Source of the DNA: Halieaceae bacterium
Lineage (GTDB): Bacteria; Pseudomonadota; Gammaproteobacteria; Pseudomonadales; Halieaceae
Reading direction: 5' to 3'
Assembly: GCA_009886815.1 (NCBI GenBank)
Contig: QXYP01000073.1
Coordinates: 1-7,819 of the forward strand
Length of the DNA: 7,819 nucleotides
Positions 1 to 6,311 of the stretch are shown here, piece by piece. The notes under the pieces were generated by a model that made no database searches, had not been told where the DNA came from, and was given only the letters and a program-made list of their open reading frames with translations. A program made the translations under genes and the position numbers. How positions within the stretch are numbered: the first letter of the stretch is position 1; the number at the start of each line of letters is the position of its first letter.

Positions 1-831
1 CAATAAAGTCAGGCTGATATCTAAACCTGCCAGTAAATGTCTGCCTTCGGGACCAGAGGGAAGTTTAATGGGCGCGAGAACCCAGTCACCTACGCCAGGC
101 GCTACCACCTCGCCGCGACCAAAGCGCCCATCCTCAAGCCGCCAGGTCTTCATCATAAGCGCGCCCATGCCATCACCCTCACTCCAAGCAAAGTCTCGAA
201 GGTAATACAGGCGCCTAGACCAGCGCTTAACCCCATCGACGCTCACGCAGCCCTCTGTGGAATCTCCCAAGTGATTTAACCCAGGGTCAAGCCCCGAAGT
301 TGTCGAGTCTGAAATGCACTGGAGGCCCCGATTGCCGCCGTCCGATAAAGAACCCGCACCGCATGCTTGCCAAAGACAGGAGTGCGTTGCCTCAATAATT
401 AATAAGGGTGCGCTGTTCACTAAATTCCTTGAAGGTAGACAGTCAAGCTCGCCCTGTCGCACCAAACGAATACCCAGCCCCCCCTTTTCGATAAAGCGAG
501 AGTCGGTTCTGTCTTGAGAAGATGATGCCTGAATGACTTTAGCCGCCTCACAGGGAGAACGGCCCATACTGTCTACAGTCATTGGCCCCGCGTGAAGTAA
601 TGCCAAAGACAAATGCCTCAAAGCAAAGTCGCCACGCTCAGCCAACTCAACTTCATCGGCCGACCAATGCGCCATTAGCCACAGTCGCTGTGCCGTTAGT
701 GCGACGGAAGAGACCAGCCATGCACCCAATGTCAGTCCAATCAACAGTTCGACTAAGGAAAACCCCACCGCGTTAGTCTTGAGAGGTTTTATCCGATAGA
801 CACCGTGAACGTCGCCCGATCTGAATATCAA
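1..831 (-). CDS. pilW: PilW-like type IV pilus minor pilin (3' end beyond the window)
   Basis: Minor pilin expected to sit in the inner membrane and join the tip complex that primes type IV pilus assembly. 277 codons are visible without a stop. The reading frame opens after a TAA, and the first usable start is TTG at 831, which overlaps the TGA of the upstream pilV-like gene by 4 nt, so translation is probably coupled. It gives a 23-residue leader ending in Gly23, then the prepilin motif G|FSLVELLIGL with Glu28 as mature Glu5, and a hydrophobic helix to about residue 47. The rest is a soluble domain with several cysteines (RSPCEAA, LDCLPS, HSCLWQAC, LQCISD, EGCVSV), fitting disulfide-stabilised minor pilins. 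Third place in the cluster after PilE-like and PilV-like genes supports PilW over other pilins. The prepilin nature is clear; the PilW family call is inferred from size and order. A run of seven G (478-484) lies inside the frame, which stays open. Confidence 0.75.
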   Translation of the reverse strand, partial: MIFRSGDVHGVYRIKPLKTNAVGFSLVELLIGLTLGAWLVSSVALTAQRLWLMAHWSADEVELAERGDFALRHLSLALLHAGPMTVDSMGRSPCEAAKVIQASSSQDRTDSRFIEKGGLGIRLVRQGELDCLPSRNLVNSAPLLIIEATHSCLWQACGAGSLSDGGNRGLQCISDSTTSGLDPGLNHLGDSTEGCVSVDGVKRWSRRLYYLRDFAWSEGDGMGALMMKTWRLEDGRFGRGEVVAPGVGDWVLAPIKLPSGPEGRHLLAGLDISLTLL

Positions 832-1217
832 CTGATGGGCCAGCGGTGTTTAAGCAGCGGACCATCACTGTTGAAACAGTGCTCGCCATGCAGCCGCACC
901 ATGGCAATCACGTGCTTCGAGTCCTCTTGAATACAGAGCAGCCCTTCGATCGCCCAATCGCGCTTTATTTGTCGCCAATCGTTGCACCATTGTAGAAGCC
1001 ATGGCGGGGAAACTTCACAGAGGTTATCGCCGATCGGAATATCGCGGCCTAGAAACTTTGCGATGCGCCAATAACCCTCAACGCTGCGAAGATGGGTCTG
1101 AGATACGGTGAGTTGCAAATTAATGGCATCGGTTAAAATGATGCTCTCGGTCAATGCAAACAATCCAAGGAAAATAACCGTGCTAAGGACACTGGCGAAT
1201 AAGGCATCTAGCAACAT
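828..1217 (-). CDS. pilV: PilV-like type IV pilus minor pilin with abnormal N-terminus
   Basis: Small pilin-like protein of 129 residues between a PilE-like and a PilW-like gene, the place of pilV in minor-pilin operons. The N-terminus is one hydrophobic helix (about residues 5-28) starting MLLDALFASVLS, which resembles a mature pilin helix with Asp in place of the usual Glu5. The soluble part has a W73-LLQWCNDW motif, like the Trp-rich stretch I associate with PilV proteins, and four cysteines (67, 78, 95, 114). The ATG at 1217 is the only usual start codon after the in-frame TAA of the previous gene, and no strong ribosome site precedes it. With this start there is no leader peptide and no Gly-1 for the prepilin peptidase, although the codons just upstream spell V-F-M-L-L-D, close to a G|F.LLE motif. 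The 5' end may therefore be frameshifted or truncated. The downstream TTG start of the PilW-like gene overlaps its stop. Confidence 0.65.
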   Translation of the reverse strand: MLLDALFASVLSTVIFLGLFALTESIILTDAINLQLTVSQTHLRSVEGYWRIAKFLGRDIPIGDNLCEVSPPWLLQWCNDWRQIKRDWAIEGLLCIQEDSKHVIAMVRLHGEHCFNSDGPLLKHRWPIS

Positions 1218-1238
1218 GAAGACCCAGCCATCGGCGAC

Positions 1239-1610
1239 TTAAGGCCAATATGAGGCGGGTCTGCGCCCACCTTGGCTATCCAGTGTCAGGGTGGGGTAAG
1301 TTTCCTGCGCGGCTTTGGGGATCAAAGACAACTCAAAGGCTGATGGGGACAGGTCCACAAAGAGCTCATAACGCTGCCGCAGATGCGCCGACAAGGGTTG
1401 AGAGGCCAGTAGCACGGGTCCCGGTTGATAGGCACCATGGGTAACTCGCAACCGCTCTTGTAGCAGCGCAAAAGAAAGCAAGCTAAGCGCCCCTTTCTTC
1501 GCTGTAGCCGTTCTCAAATGCTCTTGGTAATTAGGCAAAGCAATCGTTGCTAAAATACCGACGATGCCCAACACGATAACGAGCTCAAGCAAGGAAAACC
1601 CTGTAGGCAT
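1239..1610 (-). CDS. pilE: PilE-like type IV minor pilin
   Basis: Type IV pilin-like protein of 123 residues. From ATG at 1610 the leader is only MPTG, followed by mature FSLLELVIVLGIVGILATIA with Glu5, the standard substrate of prepilin peptidase PilD, and an NYQEH.R segment typical of PilE-type pilins. The C-terminal half keeps the PilE-like TLTLDSQG strand, but the two cysteines that normally flank it in this family are absent; the mature protein has no cysteine at all. An in-frame ATG at 1736 has a better ribosome site (GGAG, 7 nt spacing) and would add 42 residues, giving a 46-residue leader, which is unusually long. I prefer 1610 because of the normal short leader, but this is open. First gene of the pilin cluster; the gap to the PilV-like gene is 21 nt. 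FimU/FimT is the main alternative family. Confidence 0.72.
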   Translation of the reverse strand: MPTGFSLLELVIVLGIVGILATIALPNYQEHLRTATAKKGALSLLSFALLQERLRVTHGAYQPGPVLLASQPLSAHLRQRYELFVDLSPSAFELSLIPKAAQETYPTLTLDSQGGRRPASYWP

Positions 1611-1743
1611 AGCAGGCCTAATTTCCGCATTAGTAGCTGACGGGTGGCGCCCCACAAAAAACCGGTAAAGACCCCACTCGGGATTCCACGCAAGACGCCC
1701 ACGCCTCAGCGATAAGGCTAGAATCCCTGAACGCATTTTGCCG

Positions 1744-1747
1744 CTCC
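1744..1747 (-). promoter_or_regulatory. Ribosome binding site for the upstream alternative start of the PilE-like gene
   Basis: GGAG on the minus strand sits 7 nt before the in-frame ATG at 1736-1734. This is a better site than the weak TTAGG before the ATG at 1610, so it argues for a 165-residue product with a long leader. If the candidate terminator at 1754-1786 is real, there is little room for a separate promoter between it and this start. Confidence 0.35.
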
Positions 1748-1750
1748 ATC

Positions 1751-1786
1751 AAGAAAAGACGGCTAGCCTGGGCAATAACAGGCGTC
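1751..1786 (-). terminator. Candidate intrinsic terminator after clpB
   Basis: On the minus strand GACG-CCTG (1786-1779) pairs with CAGG (1770-1767) and CGTC (1761-1758) around an 8-nt loop, with a 5-nt bulge (ctagc), and is followed directly by TTTTCTT. It lies about 45 nt past the clpB stop and before the pilin cluster, where a terminator would be expected. The bulge and the interrupted T-run make it only moderately convincing. Confidence 0.4.
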
Positions 1787-1832
1787 AAGAAAACATCATT
1801 AACCGCTCTAAGCCTATACCGACCACGATGGC

Positions 1833-4412
1833 TTAGTCTTGTCGGCTAAAAGTGATTTTTTGGTCCGCTAACAGCGCCTCTATCGTGTCGCCGGGGGCAT
1901 AGTCGCCCTGTAAAATTTGCTGTGCCAAAGGGTTTTCCAGCAACTGCTGGATGGCCCGCTTTAAGGGTCTGGCCCCAAAGACAGGATCAAATCCTGCTTC
2001 CGCCAGATGATCGAGCACGTCATCTGACATTTGCAGCACTAGATCGCGTTCCCCAAGCCGCTGCCTAAGATGCGCAACCTGAATACTGGCAATACCCCGA
2101 ATTTGGGCTTGCGCCAACGGGTGAAACACCACGGTTTCATCGACTCGGTTAATAAATTCTGGACGAAAGTGCCTGCCCACCACCTCCATAACCGCATTCT
2201 TCATCGTGTCGTAATGCCCATCTCCCGCCATCTCCTGAATGAGATCGGAGCCCAAATTAGAGGTCATGACAATCACGGTATTTCTAAAATCGACAGTCCG
2301 CCCCTGACCGTCTGTGAGGCGGCCATCTTCCAAAACTTGAAGCAGTATATTAAAGACATCGGGGTGCGCTTTTTCCACTTCATCGAGAAGCAACAGGGAA
2401 TAAGGTCGGCGCCGCACCGCCTCTGTTAAATAGCCACCCTCCTCGTACCCCACATAACCCGGAGGTGCACCAATGAGTCGAGCCACAGAGTGCTTCTCCA
2501 TAAATTCTGACATATCAAGACGAACCATGGCTTGATCACTATCGAAAACAAAGCTCGCCAACGCTTTGCACAGCTCAGTTTTACCCACCCCCGTGGGCCC
2601 CAGGAACAAAAACGAACCATTGGGACGATGTGGGTCGGAGAGCCCGGCCCGTGATCTTCTCACCGCATTGGCAACGGCAACCACAGCTTCCTCTTGCCCG
2701 ACCACACGCTCATGGAGAACTGACTCCATGCGCAGCAGTTTCTCTCGGTCACCCTCGAGCATCTTAGATATTGGAATCCCCGTCCAACGGGACACCACCT
2801 CAGCAACCTCTTCTTCGGTCACTCGATTGCGCAGCAACTGCGTAGGGCCTTGCTCCACCTGCTCTGCAATGCCCAGCTGCTTATGGAGCTCGGGTAGCTG
2901 CCCGTACTGAATTTCTGACATTCGCGTCAGATCACCGGCACGCTGTGCCATTTCCAAATCTAATTTAGCCTGTTCGATGGCCGCTTTAATTTTCGCAGCG
3001 CCCTGAACAGCCGCTTTTTCGGCAGTTAAAATTTCATCGAGATCAGACAGTTCTTGGTCGAGATCAGAAATTTGCTCATCGAGCATTGCCACCTGCTTTT
3101 GTGCGGCTTCGGTTTGATCTTTGTTGACCGCCTCCCGCTCGATTTTCAGCTGTATCAGTCGTCGCTCCAATCGATCCATACTTTCTGGCTTTGAATCTAT
3201 CTCCATGCGAATACGGCTAGCAGCCTCATCCACAAGATCAATCGCCTTATCGGGTAATTGTCTATCCGTGATATAGCGTTGACTCAGTTTCGCCGCAGCA
3301 ATAATGGCACTGTCAGTAACGGCGACCCCATGATGCACCTCGTAGCGCTCTTTGAGTCCACGCAAGATAGCAATCGTGTCCTCTTCAGAGGGCTCATCAA
3401 CTAAGACTTTTTGAAAACGCCGCTCTAAAGCCGCATCTTTCTCGACGAACTGACGATATTCATTGAGTGTTGTCGCACCGACGCAGTGCAATTCACCCCG
3501 TGCCAGCGCAGGCTTGAGCATGTTACCTGCGTCCATGGAGCCCTCAGACTTACCCGCACCCACCATGGTATGCAGTTCATCGATAAATAAGATAACCCGC
3601 CCCTCTTCTTTGGAGAGTTCGTTGAGAACCGCTTTTAAGCGCTCTTCAAAGTCACCGCGAAATTTTGCTCCGGCTAACAATGCGCCAAGATCCAACGACA
3701 GAATCCGCTTGTTTTTCAAACCTTCAGGAACTTCACCATTAATGACGCGCTGGGCTAACCCTTCAATAATTGCCGTCTTACCAACACCGGGCTCACCAAT
3801 GAGAACGGGGTTATTTTTAGTCCTGCGTTGCAGCACCTGAATGGTCCGTCGTATTTCATCATCGCGACCAATAACAGGGTCGAGCTTGCCGACTTCGGCG
3901 AGCTCAGTTAGGTCTACGGTATATTTTTCAAGGGCCTGTCTAGAGGTTTCTGCGTCGGGCGAATTCACGCCCTCACCACCTCTCACCTCATCAATCGCTT
4001 GCTCCAAAGAAGCGCGACTCGCCCCAGACTTCGCTAACAATTTGGCCACTGGAGAGCTGGCATCAGCCATCGCCAACAAAACGAGCTCAGAGGATAGGTA
4101 GGCATCTTGGCGGGTCTGGGCCAATTTATCGGCCCGGTTAAGCAATCGGCTGGAGTCTTGAGATAAGTGCACATCGCCGCGCCCACCCTTTACCGTCGGG
4201 ACTAACGACAAAGCGTCATTCACATCGCCTGCCAGCTTTGACCCGTTGGCTCCGGCTTTTTGCAACAAAGGAACGGCAGAGCCTCCCGACTGATCAAGCA
4301 GTGCTTTAAGTATGTGTATTGGCTCAATAAACTGCTGATCGCGGCCTACGGCCAGCGATTGCGCGTCTGCCAATACGTTTTGTAACGGGTTGGTTAGCTT
4401 ATCCATACGCAT
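1833..4412 (-). CDS. clpB: ATP-dependent protein disaggregase ClpB
   Basis: Cytoplasmic hexameric AAA+ chaperone that works with DnaK/DnaJ/GrpE to pull proteins out of heat-induced aggregates. The 859 residues match the family length (E. coli 857). Order: ClpN double repeat (about 1-145); first nucleotide-binding domain with Walker A GEPGVGKT (206-213) and Walker B ILFIDEL (Glu279); coiled-coil middle domain (about 410-525) that contacts DnaK; second ATPase with Walker A GPTGVGKT (605-612) and Walker B LLLLDE (Glu678); C-terminal oligomerisation domain. The second pore loop keeps Tyr653 (GYVGY), while the first has Phe251 (AKFRG) where E. coli has Tyr. Start ATG at 4412 gives the typical MRMDKLT N-terminus and follows GAGGGG by 8 nt. 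An internal GTG at codon 149 probably makes the short form. A sigma-32 promoter precedes the gene. Confidence 0.98.
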   Translation of the reverse strand: MRMDKLTNPLQNVLADAQSLAVGRDQQFIEPIHILKALLDQSGGSAVPLLQKAGANGSKLAGDVNDALSLVPTVKGGRGDVHLSQDSSRLLNRADKLAQTRQDAYLSSELVLLAMADASSPVAKLLAKSGASRASLEQAIDEVRGGEGVNSPDAETSRQALEKYTVDLTELAEVGKLDPVIGRDDEIRRTIQVLQRRTKNNPVLIGEPGVGKTAIIEGLAQRVINGEVPEGLKNKRILSLDLGALLAGAKFRGDFEERLKAVLNELSKEEGRVILFIDELHTMVGAGKSEGSMDAGNMLKPALARGELHCVGATTLNEYRQFVEKDAALERRFQKVLVDEPSEEDTIAILRGLKERYEVHHGVAVTDSAIIAAAKLSQRYITDRQLPDKAIDLVDEAASRIRMEIDSKPESMDRLERRLIQLKIEREAVNKDQTEAAQKQVAMLDEQISDLDQELSDLDEILTAEKAAVQGAAKIKAAIEQAKLDLEMAQRAGDLTRMSEIQYGQLPELHKQLGIAEQVEQGPTQLLRNRVTEEEVAEVVSRWTGIPISKMLEGDREKLLRMESVLHERVVGQEEAVVAVANAVRRSRAGLSDPHRPNGSFLFLGPTGVGKTELCKALASFVFDSDQAMVRLDMSEFMEKHSVARLIGAPPGYVGYEEGGYLTEAVRRRPYSLLLLDEVEKAHPDVFNILLQVLEDGRLTDGQGRTVDFRNTVIVMTSNLGSDLIQEMAGDGHYDTMKNAVMEVVGRHFRPEFINRVDETVVFHPLAQAQIRGIASIQVAHLRQRLGERDLVLQMSDDVLDHLAEAGFDPVFGARPLKRAIQQLLENPLAQQILQGDYAPGDTIEALLADQKITFSRQD
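3966..3983 (-). promoter_or_regulatory. Internal translation start (GTG149) for short ClpB
   Basis: Codon 149 of clpB is GTG (3968-3966), preceded on the minus strand by AGAGGT (3983-3978) with a 9-nt gap. In E. coli a second ClpB form lacking the N-terminal domain starts at Val149 from an internal GTG. The codon sits at the same residue here, with a plausible ribosome site, so a 711-residue N-domain-less ClpB is likely. Use of this site is inferred from the sequence, not shown. Confidence 0.6.
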
Positions 4413-4420
4413 GTGATTAT

Positions 4421-4426
4421 CCCCTC
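4421..4426 (-). promoter_or_regulatory. clpB ribosome binding site
   Basis: GAGGGG on the minus strand ends 8 nt before the ATG at 4412-4410. It fixes this ATG as the start rather than the in-frame ATG two codons later. Confidence 0.7.
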
Positions 4427-4460
4427 ACCAATAACTTGTAGGCTTCTTGCCCTGACAAAT

Positions 4461-4490
4461 TAAATGGCGTCGAACACGCCTAATTTCAAG
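4461..4490 (-). promoter_or_regulatory. Heat-shock (sigma-32) promoter of clpB
   Basis: On the minus strand CTTGAA (4490-4485) is an exact match to the sigma-32 -35 core and is preceded by a C-rich CCCCA. The -10 element CGCCATTTA (4469-4461) differs from CCCCATnTA by one base. The gap between the two elements is 15 nt, within the known range. The predicted transcript start, near 4453-4456, gives a short leader of about 40 nt before clpB. The promoter sits just after the pgeF stop, so clpB can be induced without rluD and pgeF. The spacer and -10 hold a small inverted repeat GGCGT-gttcg-ACGCC (4480-4466) followed by ATTTAATTT, which might also act as a weak terminator for pgeF. Confidence 0.82.
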
Positions 4491-4499
4491 TGGGGAGTT

Positions 4500-5243
4500 T
4501 TATTGGGGCAGTATCATCGCCACGGTGGCCATGCGCCCGGTGATGCCGTCTCTGCGATGGGAGAAGAAATTCTGTGCTTCGCAAGCCGTGCAGCGTCCAG
4601 AATGAGAGACCTTATCAATACCCAGTTCGTGCAGGCGCAAGGCTGCCATCCCGGCCAAATCCGCGAGATATTTCCCCGAGCTATCGGCCGATGAAAAACA
4701 CTCTGTGACCGTCGCGCCAAAACGCTCTAGAAAAGTTGCGCGCACTTCTGCGCCTACCTCAAAGCAACAGGGACCGATAGCAGGTCCAAACCAGGCCTGC
4801 GCCCCTTCAAAACTTCCCGGTACCGCAGCGAGTGTTGCCTCAATGACCCCCGCCGCCAGGCCTCGCCAGCCTGCATGAACAATAGCCACCCAGTCACTAT
4901 GAATTCCCGCTAAAACGATAGGCAAACAGTCAGCCGTCATAACCGCTATCGCCATACCCGGTCGATCGGTCCATATCGCGTCGGCAACAGGCACCTCACC
5001 CTCGGCAAGAGAATGCGCAGCAACCACATCAACACCGTGAATTTGCTGCAACCAGCGCGGGGGCACATTCCCCGGTAGAGAATCCCTCAAGATATCGCGA
5101 TTGAATTTTACTTTTTGAGGGTCATCGCCCACGTGATCGCCAAAATTCAAGCTTTGAAAAGGCGCATCACTGGTACCTTTAGCTCTAAGGGTTGTGAAGG
5201 CGTGAATACCTGCCACACCAACATCAGCTTGAATAACATTCAT
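4500..5243 (-). CDS. pgeF: Peptidoglycan editing factor PgeF (YfiH/LACC1 family)
   Basis: Cytosolic protein of the Cu-oxidase_4/DUF152 family, often annotated as laccase domain protein or polyphenol oxidase. E. coli YfiH has been linked to removing wrongly made UDP-MurNAc-L-Ser precursors, and other members (LACC1/FAMIN) act on purine nucleosides. Numbered from ATG 5243 (247 residues, near E. coli's 243), the metal-site residues are present: His69 in QQIHGVD, Cys106 in TADCLP and His123 in VHAGWRG. Also visible are the GPAIGPCCFEVG loop and the C-terminal FFSHRRDGITGRMA signature. A TTG start at 5261 is possible (253 residues, overlapping rluD by 14 nt), but the ATG only 4 nt after the rluD stop fits the usual N-terminus. 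No clear ribosome site precedes it, so translation is probably coupled to rluD. Substrate use in this organism cannot be told from sequence. Confidence 0.93.
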   Translation of the reverse strand: MNVIQADVGVAGIHAFTTLRAKGTSDAPFQSLNFGDHVGDDPQKVKFNRDILRDSLPGNVPPRWLQQIHGVDVVAAHSLAEGEVPVADAIWTDRPGMAIAVMTADCLPIVLAGIHSDWVAIVHAGWRGLAAGVIEATLAAVPGSFEGAQAWFGPAIGPCCFEVGAEVRATFLERFGATVTECFSSADSSGKYLADLAGMAALRLHELGIDKVSHSGRCTACEAQNFFSHRRDGITGRMATVAMILPQ

Positions 5244-5247
5244 TGAG

Positions 5248-6222
5248 TCATAGCGACGCAACGGTGTCGTGCGCGCGCAGCACCGCCAGTAGCTGGATTA
5301 GGTCATCAGGTAGTGGCGTTTCAAACTGGCAGCGCTGGCCCGTTGCAGGATGATCAAAAGCCAAGGTTTGAGCGTGTAATGCCTGACGAGAAAAAGTGCG
5401 AAGAGCCGTTTGCAGCTCAGTATTGGCACCGGCGGGGGGCCTAGGACGCCCCCCGTAAACAGGGTCTCCTATAAGAGGATTGTTGCGTGAAGCTAGGTGC
5501 ACCCGAATTTGGTGCGTTCTGCCCGTCTCTAGGCTCACTGAAAGGGACGTGTGATGACTGAAGCGCTCGGCGATTCGATAGTGCGTAATGGCAGGTTTAC
5601 CACCCTCGTTAACCGCCATGCGGGTTCGCACCGTAGGATGGCGCCCTATGGGGGCATTGACCGAACCGCCACCCGAAAGTGCCCCTCGACAGACAGCCGC
5701 ATAAATGCGCTGGACGGAACGGGCCGCAAGCTGCTTTACCAAAGACTGGTGCGCCAGATGAGAACGGGCGACAAACATAATGCCCGTGGTATCTTTATCG
5801 AGTCTATGGACGATGCCACCCCGCGGCAGCTGCTCCAGCTCGGGGGCATATCCAATCAATGAATTCACCAAAGTCCCATCGGCGTGACCGGCTGCGGGGT
5901 GTACCACAACACCAGCAGCTTTGTTGACAACAAGCACATGCTCATCTTCGTACACGATATCCAGCGGTCGGGAATCGCCAGACCAACTCACCGCAGGTTC
6001 TACCGCAGCCGCCAACACGAGGTGCTGGCCCTGAGTCACTTTATCTTTAGCGCGCGCCGTTTGTCCGTCGAGGGTAAGCGCACCAGCTCCAATCCAGGCC
6101 TGTAGGCGCGATCTGGAGAATTCGGGAAATAAAATGGCCGCTGCCTGGTCAAAACGCGTGCCATGAAGTTCCCGCGAGATACTCGCCTCGCCGTTAATGC
6201 TATCGAAGTTATCCTGACTCAA
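5248..6222 (-). CDS. rluD: 23S rRNA pseudouridine synthase RluD
   Basis: Converts uridines 1911, 1915 and 1917 (E. coli numbering) in helix 69 of 23S rRNA to pseudouridine; needed for normal ribosome assembly. The 324 residues include an N-terminal S4 RNA-binding domain (about 20-75, with FPEFSRSRLQAWI) and the RluA-family catalytic domain with GIVHRLDKDTTG, where Asp142 is the catalytic aspartate. Further conserved segments are IGRHPTVRTRMAV (192-204), LETGRTHQIRVHLA (231-244) and GDPVYGGRPRPP (252-263), the last being typical of RluD rather than RluA or RluC. The start is TTG at 6222, preceded by GAGG with 5 nt spacing; no ATG lies near in frame. First gene of rluD-pgeF-clpB and divergent from bamD, an order shared with E. 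coli. Confidence 0.96.
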   Translation of the reverse strand: MSQDNFDSINGEASISRELHGTRFDQAAAILFPEFSRSRLQAWIGAGALTLDGQTARAKDKVTQGQHLVLAAAVEPAVSWSGDSRPLDIVYEDEHVLVVNKAAGVVVHPAAGHADGTLVNSLIGYAPELEQLPRGGIVHRLDKDTTGIMFVARSHLAHQSLVKQLAARSVQRIYAAVCRGALSGGGSVNAPIGRHPTVRTRMAVNEGGKPAITHYRIAERFSHHTSLSVSLETGRTHQIRVHLASRNNPLIGDPVYGGRPRPPAGANTELQTALRTFSRQALHAQTLAFDHPATGQRCQFETPLPDDLIQLLAVLRAHDTVASL

Positions 6223-6311
6223 TGAAACCTCATGCCCAATCGCTCATGGCGTATACTCTGCACCCAATCTTTTATTTGGCGGCGAGCGCCCTGTTGACGT
6301 TACAATAGGGA
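6223..6311. promoter_or_regulatory. Divergent rluD / bamD intergenic region
   Basis: This 89-base gap must hold promoters for both rluD (minus) and bamD (plus). On the plus strand TACAAT (6301-6306) is a good sigma-70 -10; its best partner is TTGGCG (6276-6281), with a long 19-nt spacer. Transcription from it would start about 6312-6315, at or just past the annotated bamD ATG. TATACT (6252-6257) is a second -10 candidate without a good -35, and its GTATAC core is symmetrical, so it could serve either strand. I cannot name a convincing rluD promoter. Confidence 0.4.
6228..6231 (-). promoter_or_regulatory. Ribosome binding site that supports the rluD TTG start
   Basis: GAGG on the minus strand stands 5 nt before TTG 6222-6220. 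No in-frame ATG or GTG is close by, and the ATG at 6233-6231 is out of frame and stops after four codons. The site therefore supports TTG initiation. Confidence 0.55.

Noticed and set aside
470..500. Apparent frameshift in the pilW-like gene at the G run
   Set aside because: Recounting gives seven G, which keeps a single frame from TTG 831 to the window edge; the frameshift appears only if eight are read.
37..776. Three plus-strand open frames of 64-80 codons over bases 37-776
   Set aside because: They lie antisense to a continuous minus-strand frame with a clear prepilin signature and have no recognisable protein features.
1809..1835. Inverted repeat TAAGCC/GGCTTA overlapping the clpB stop codon
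   Set aside because: Six base pairs with a 15-nt loop and no T-run after it; too weak to call a terminator compared with the hairpin at 1751-1786.
2070..4101. Several open frames of 64-125 codons inside clpB on either strand
   Set aside because: Shadows of a well-conserved ClpB reading frame; low-complexity Ser/Thr/Arg-rich translations without domain signals.
5241..5261. TTG 5261 as the pgeF start
   Set aside because: It overlaps rluD by 14 nt without a ribosome site and adds six residues not typical of the family; ATG 5243 is simpler.
6294..6299. TTGACG as the -35 for bamD
   Set aside because: It is one base from the TACAAT -10, and no -10 lies 16-18 bases downstream.
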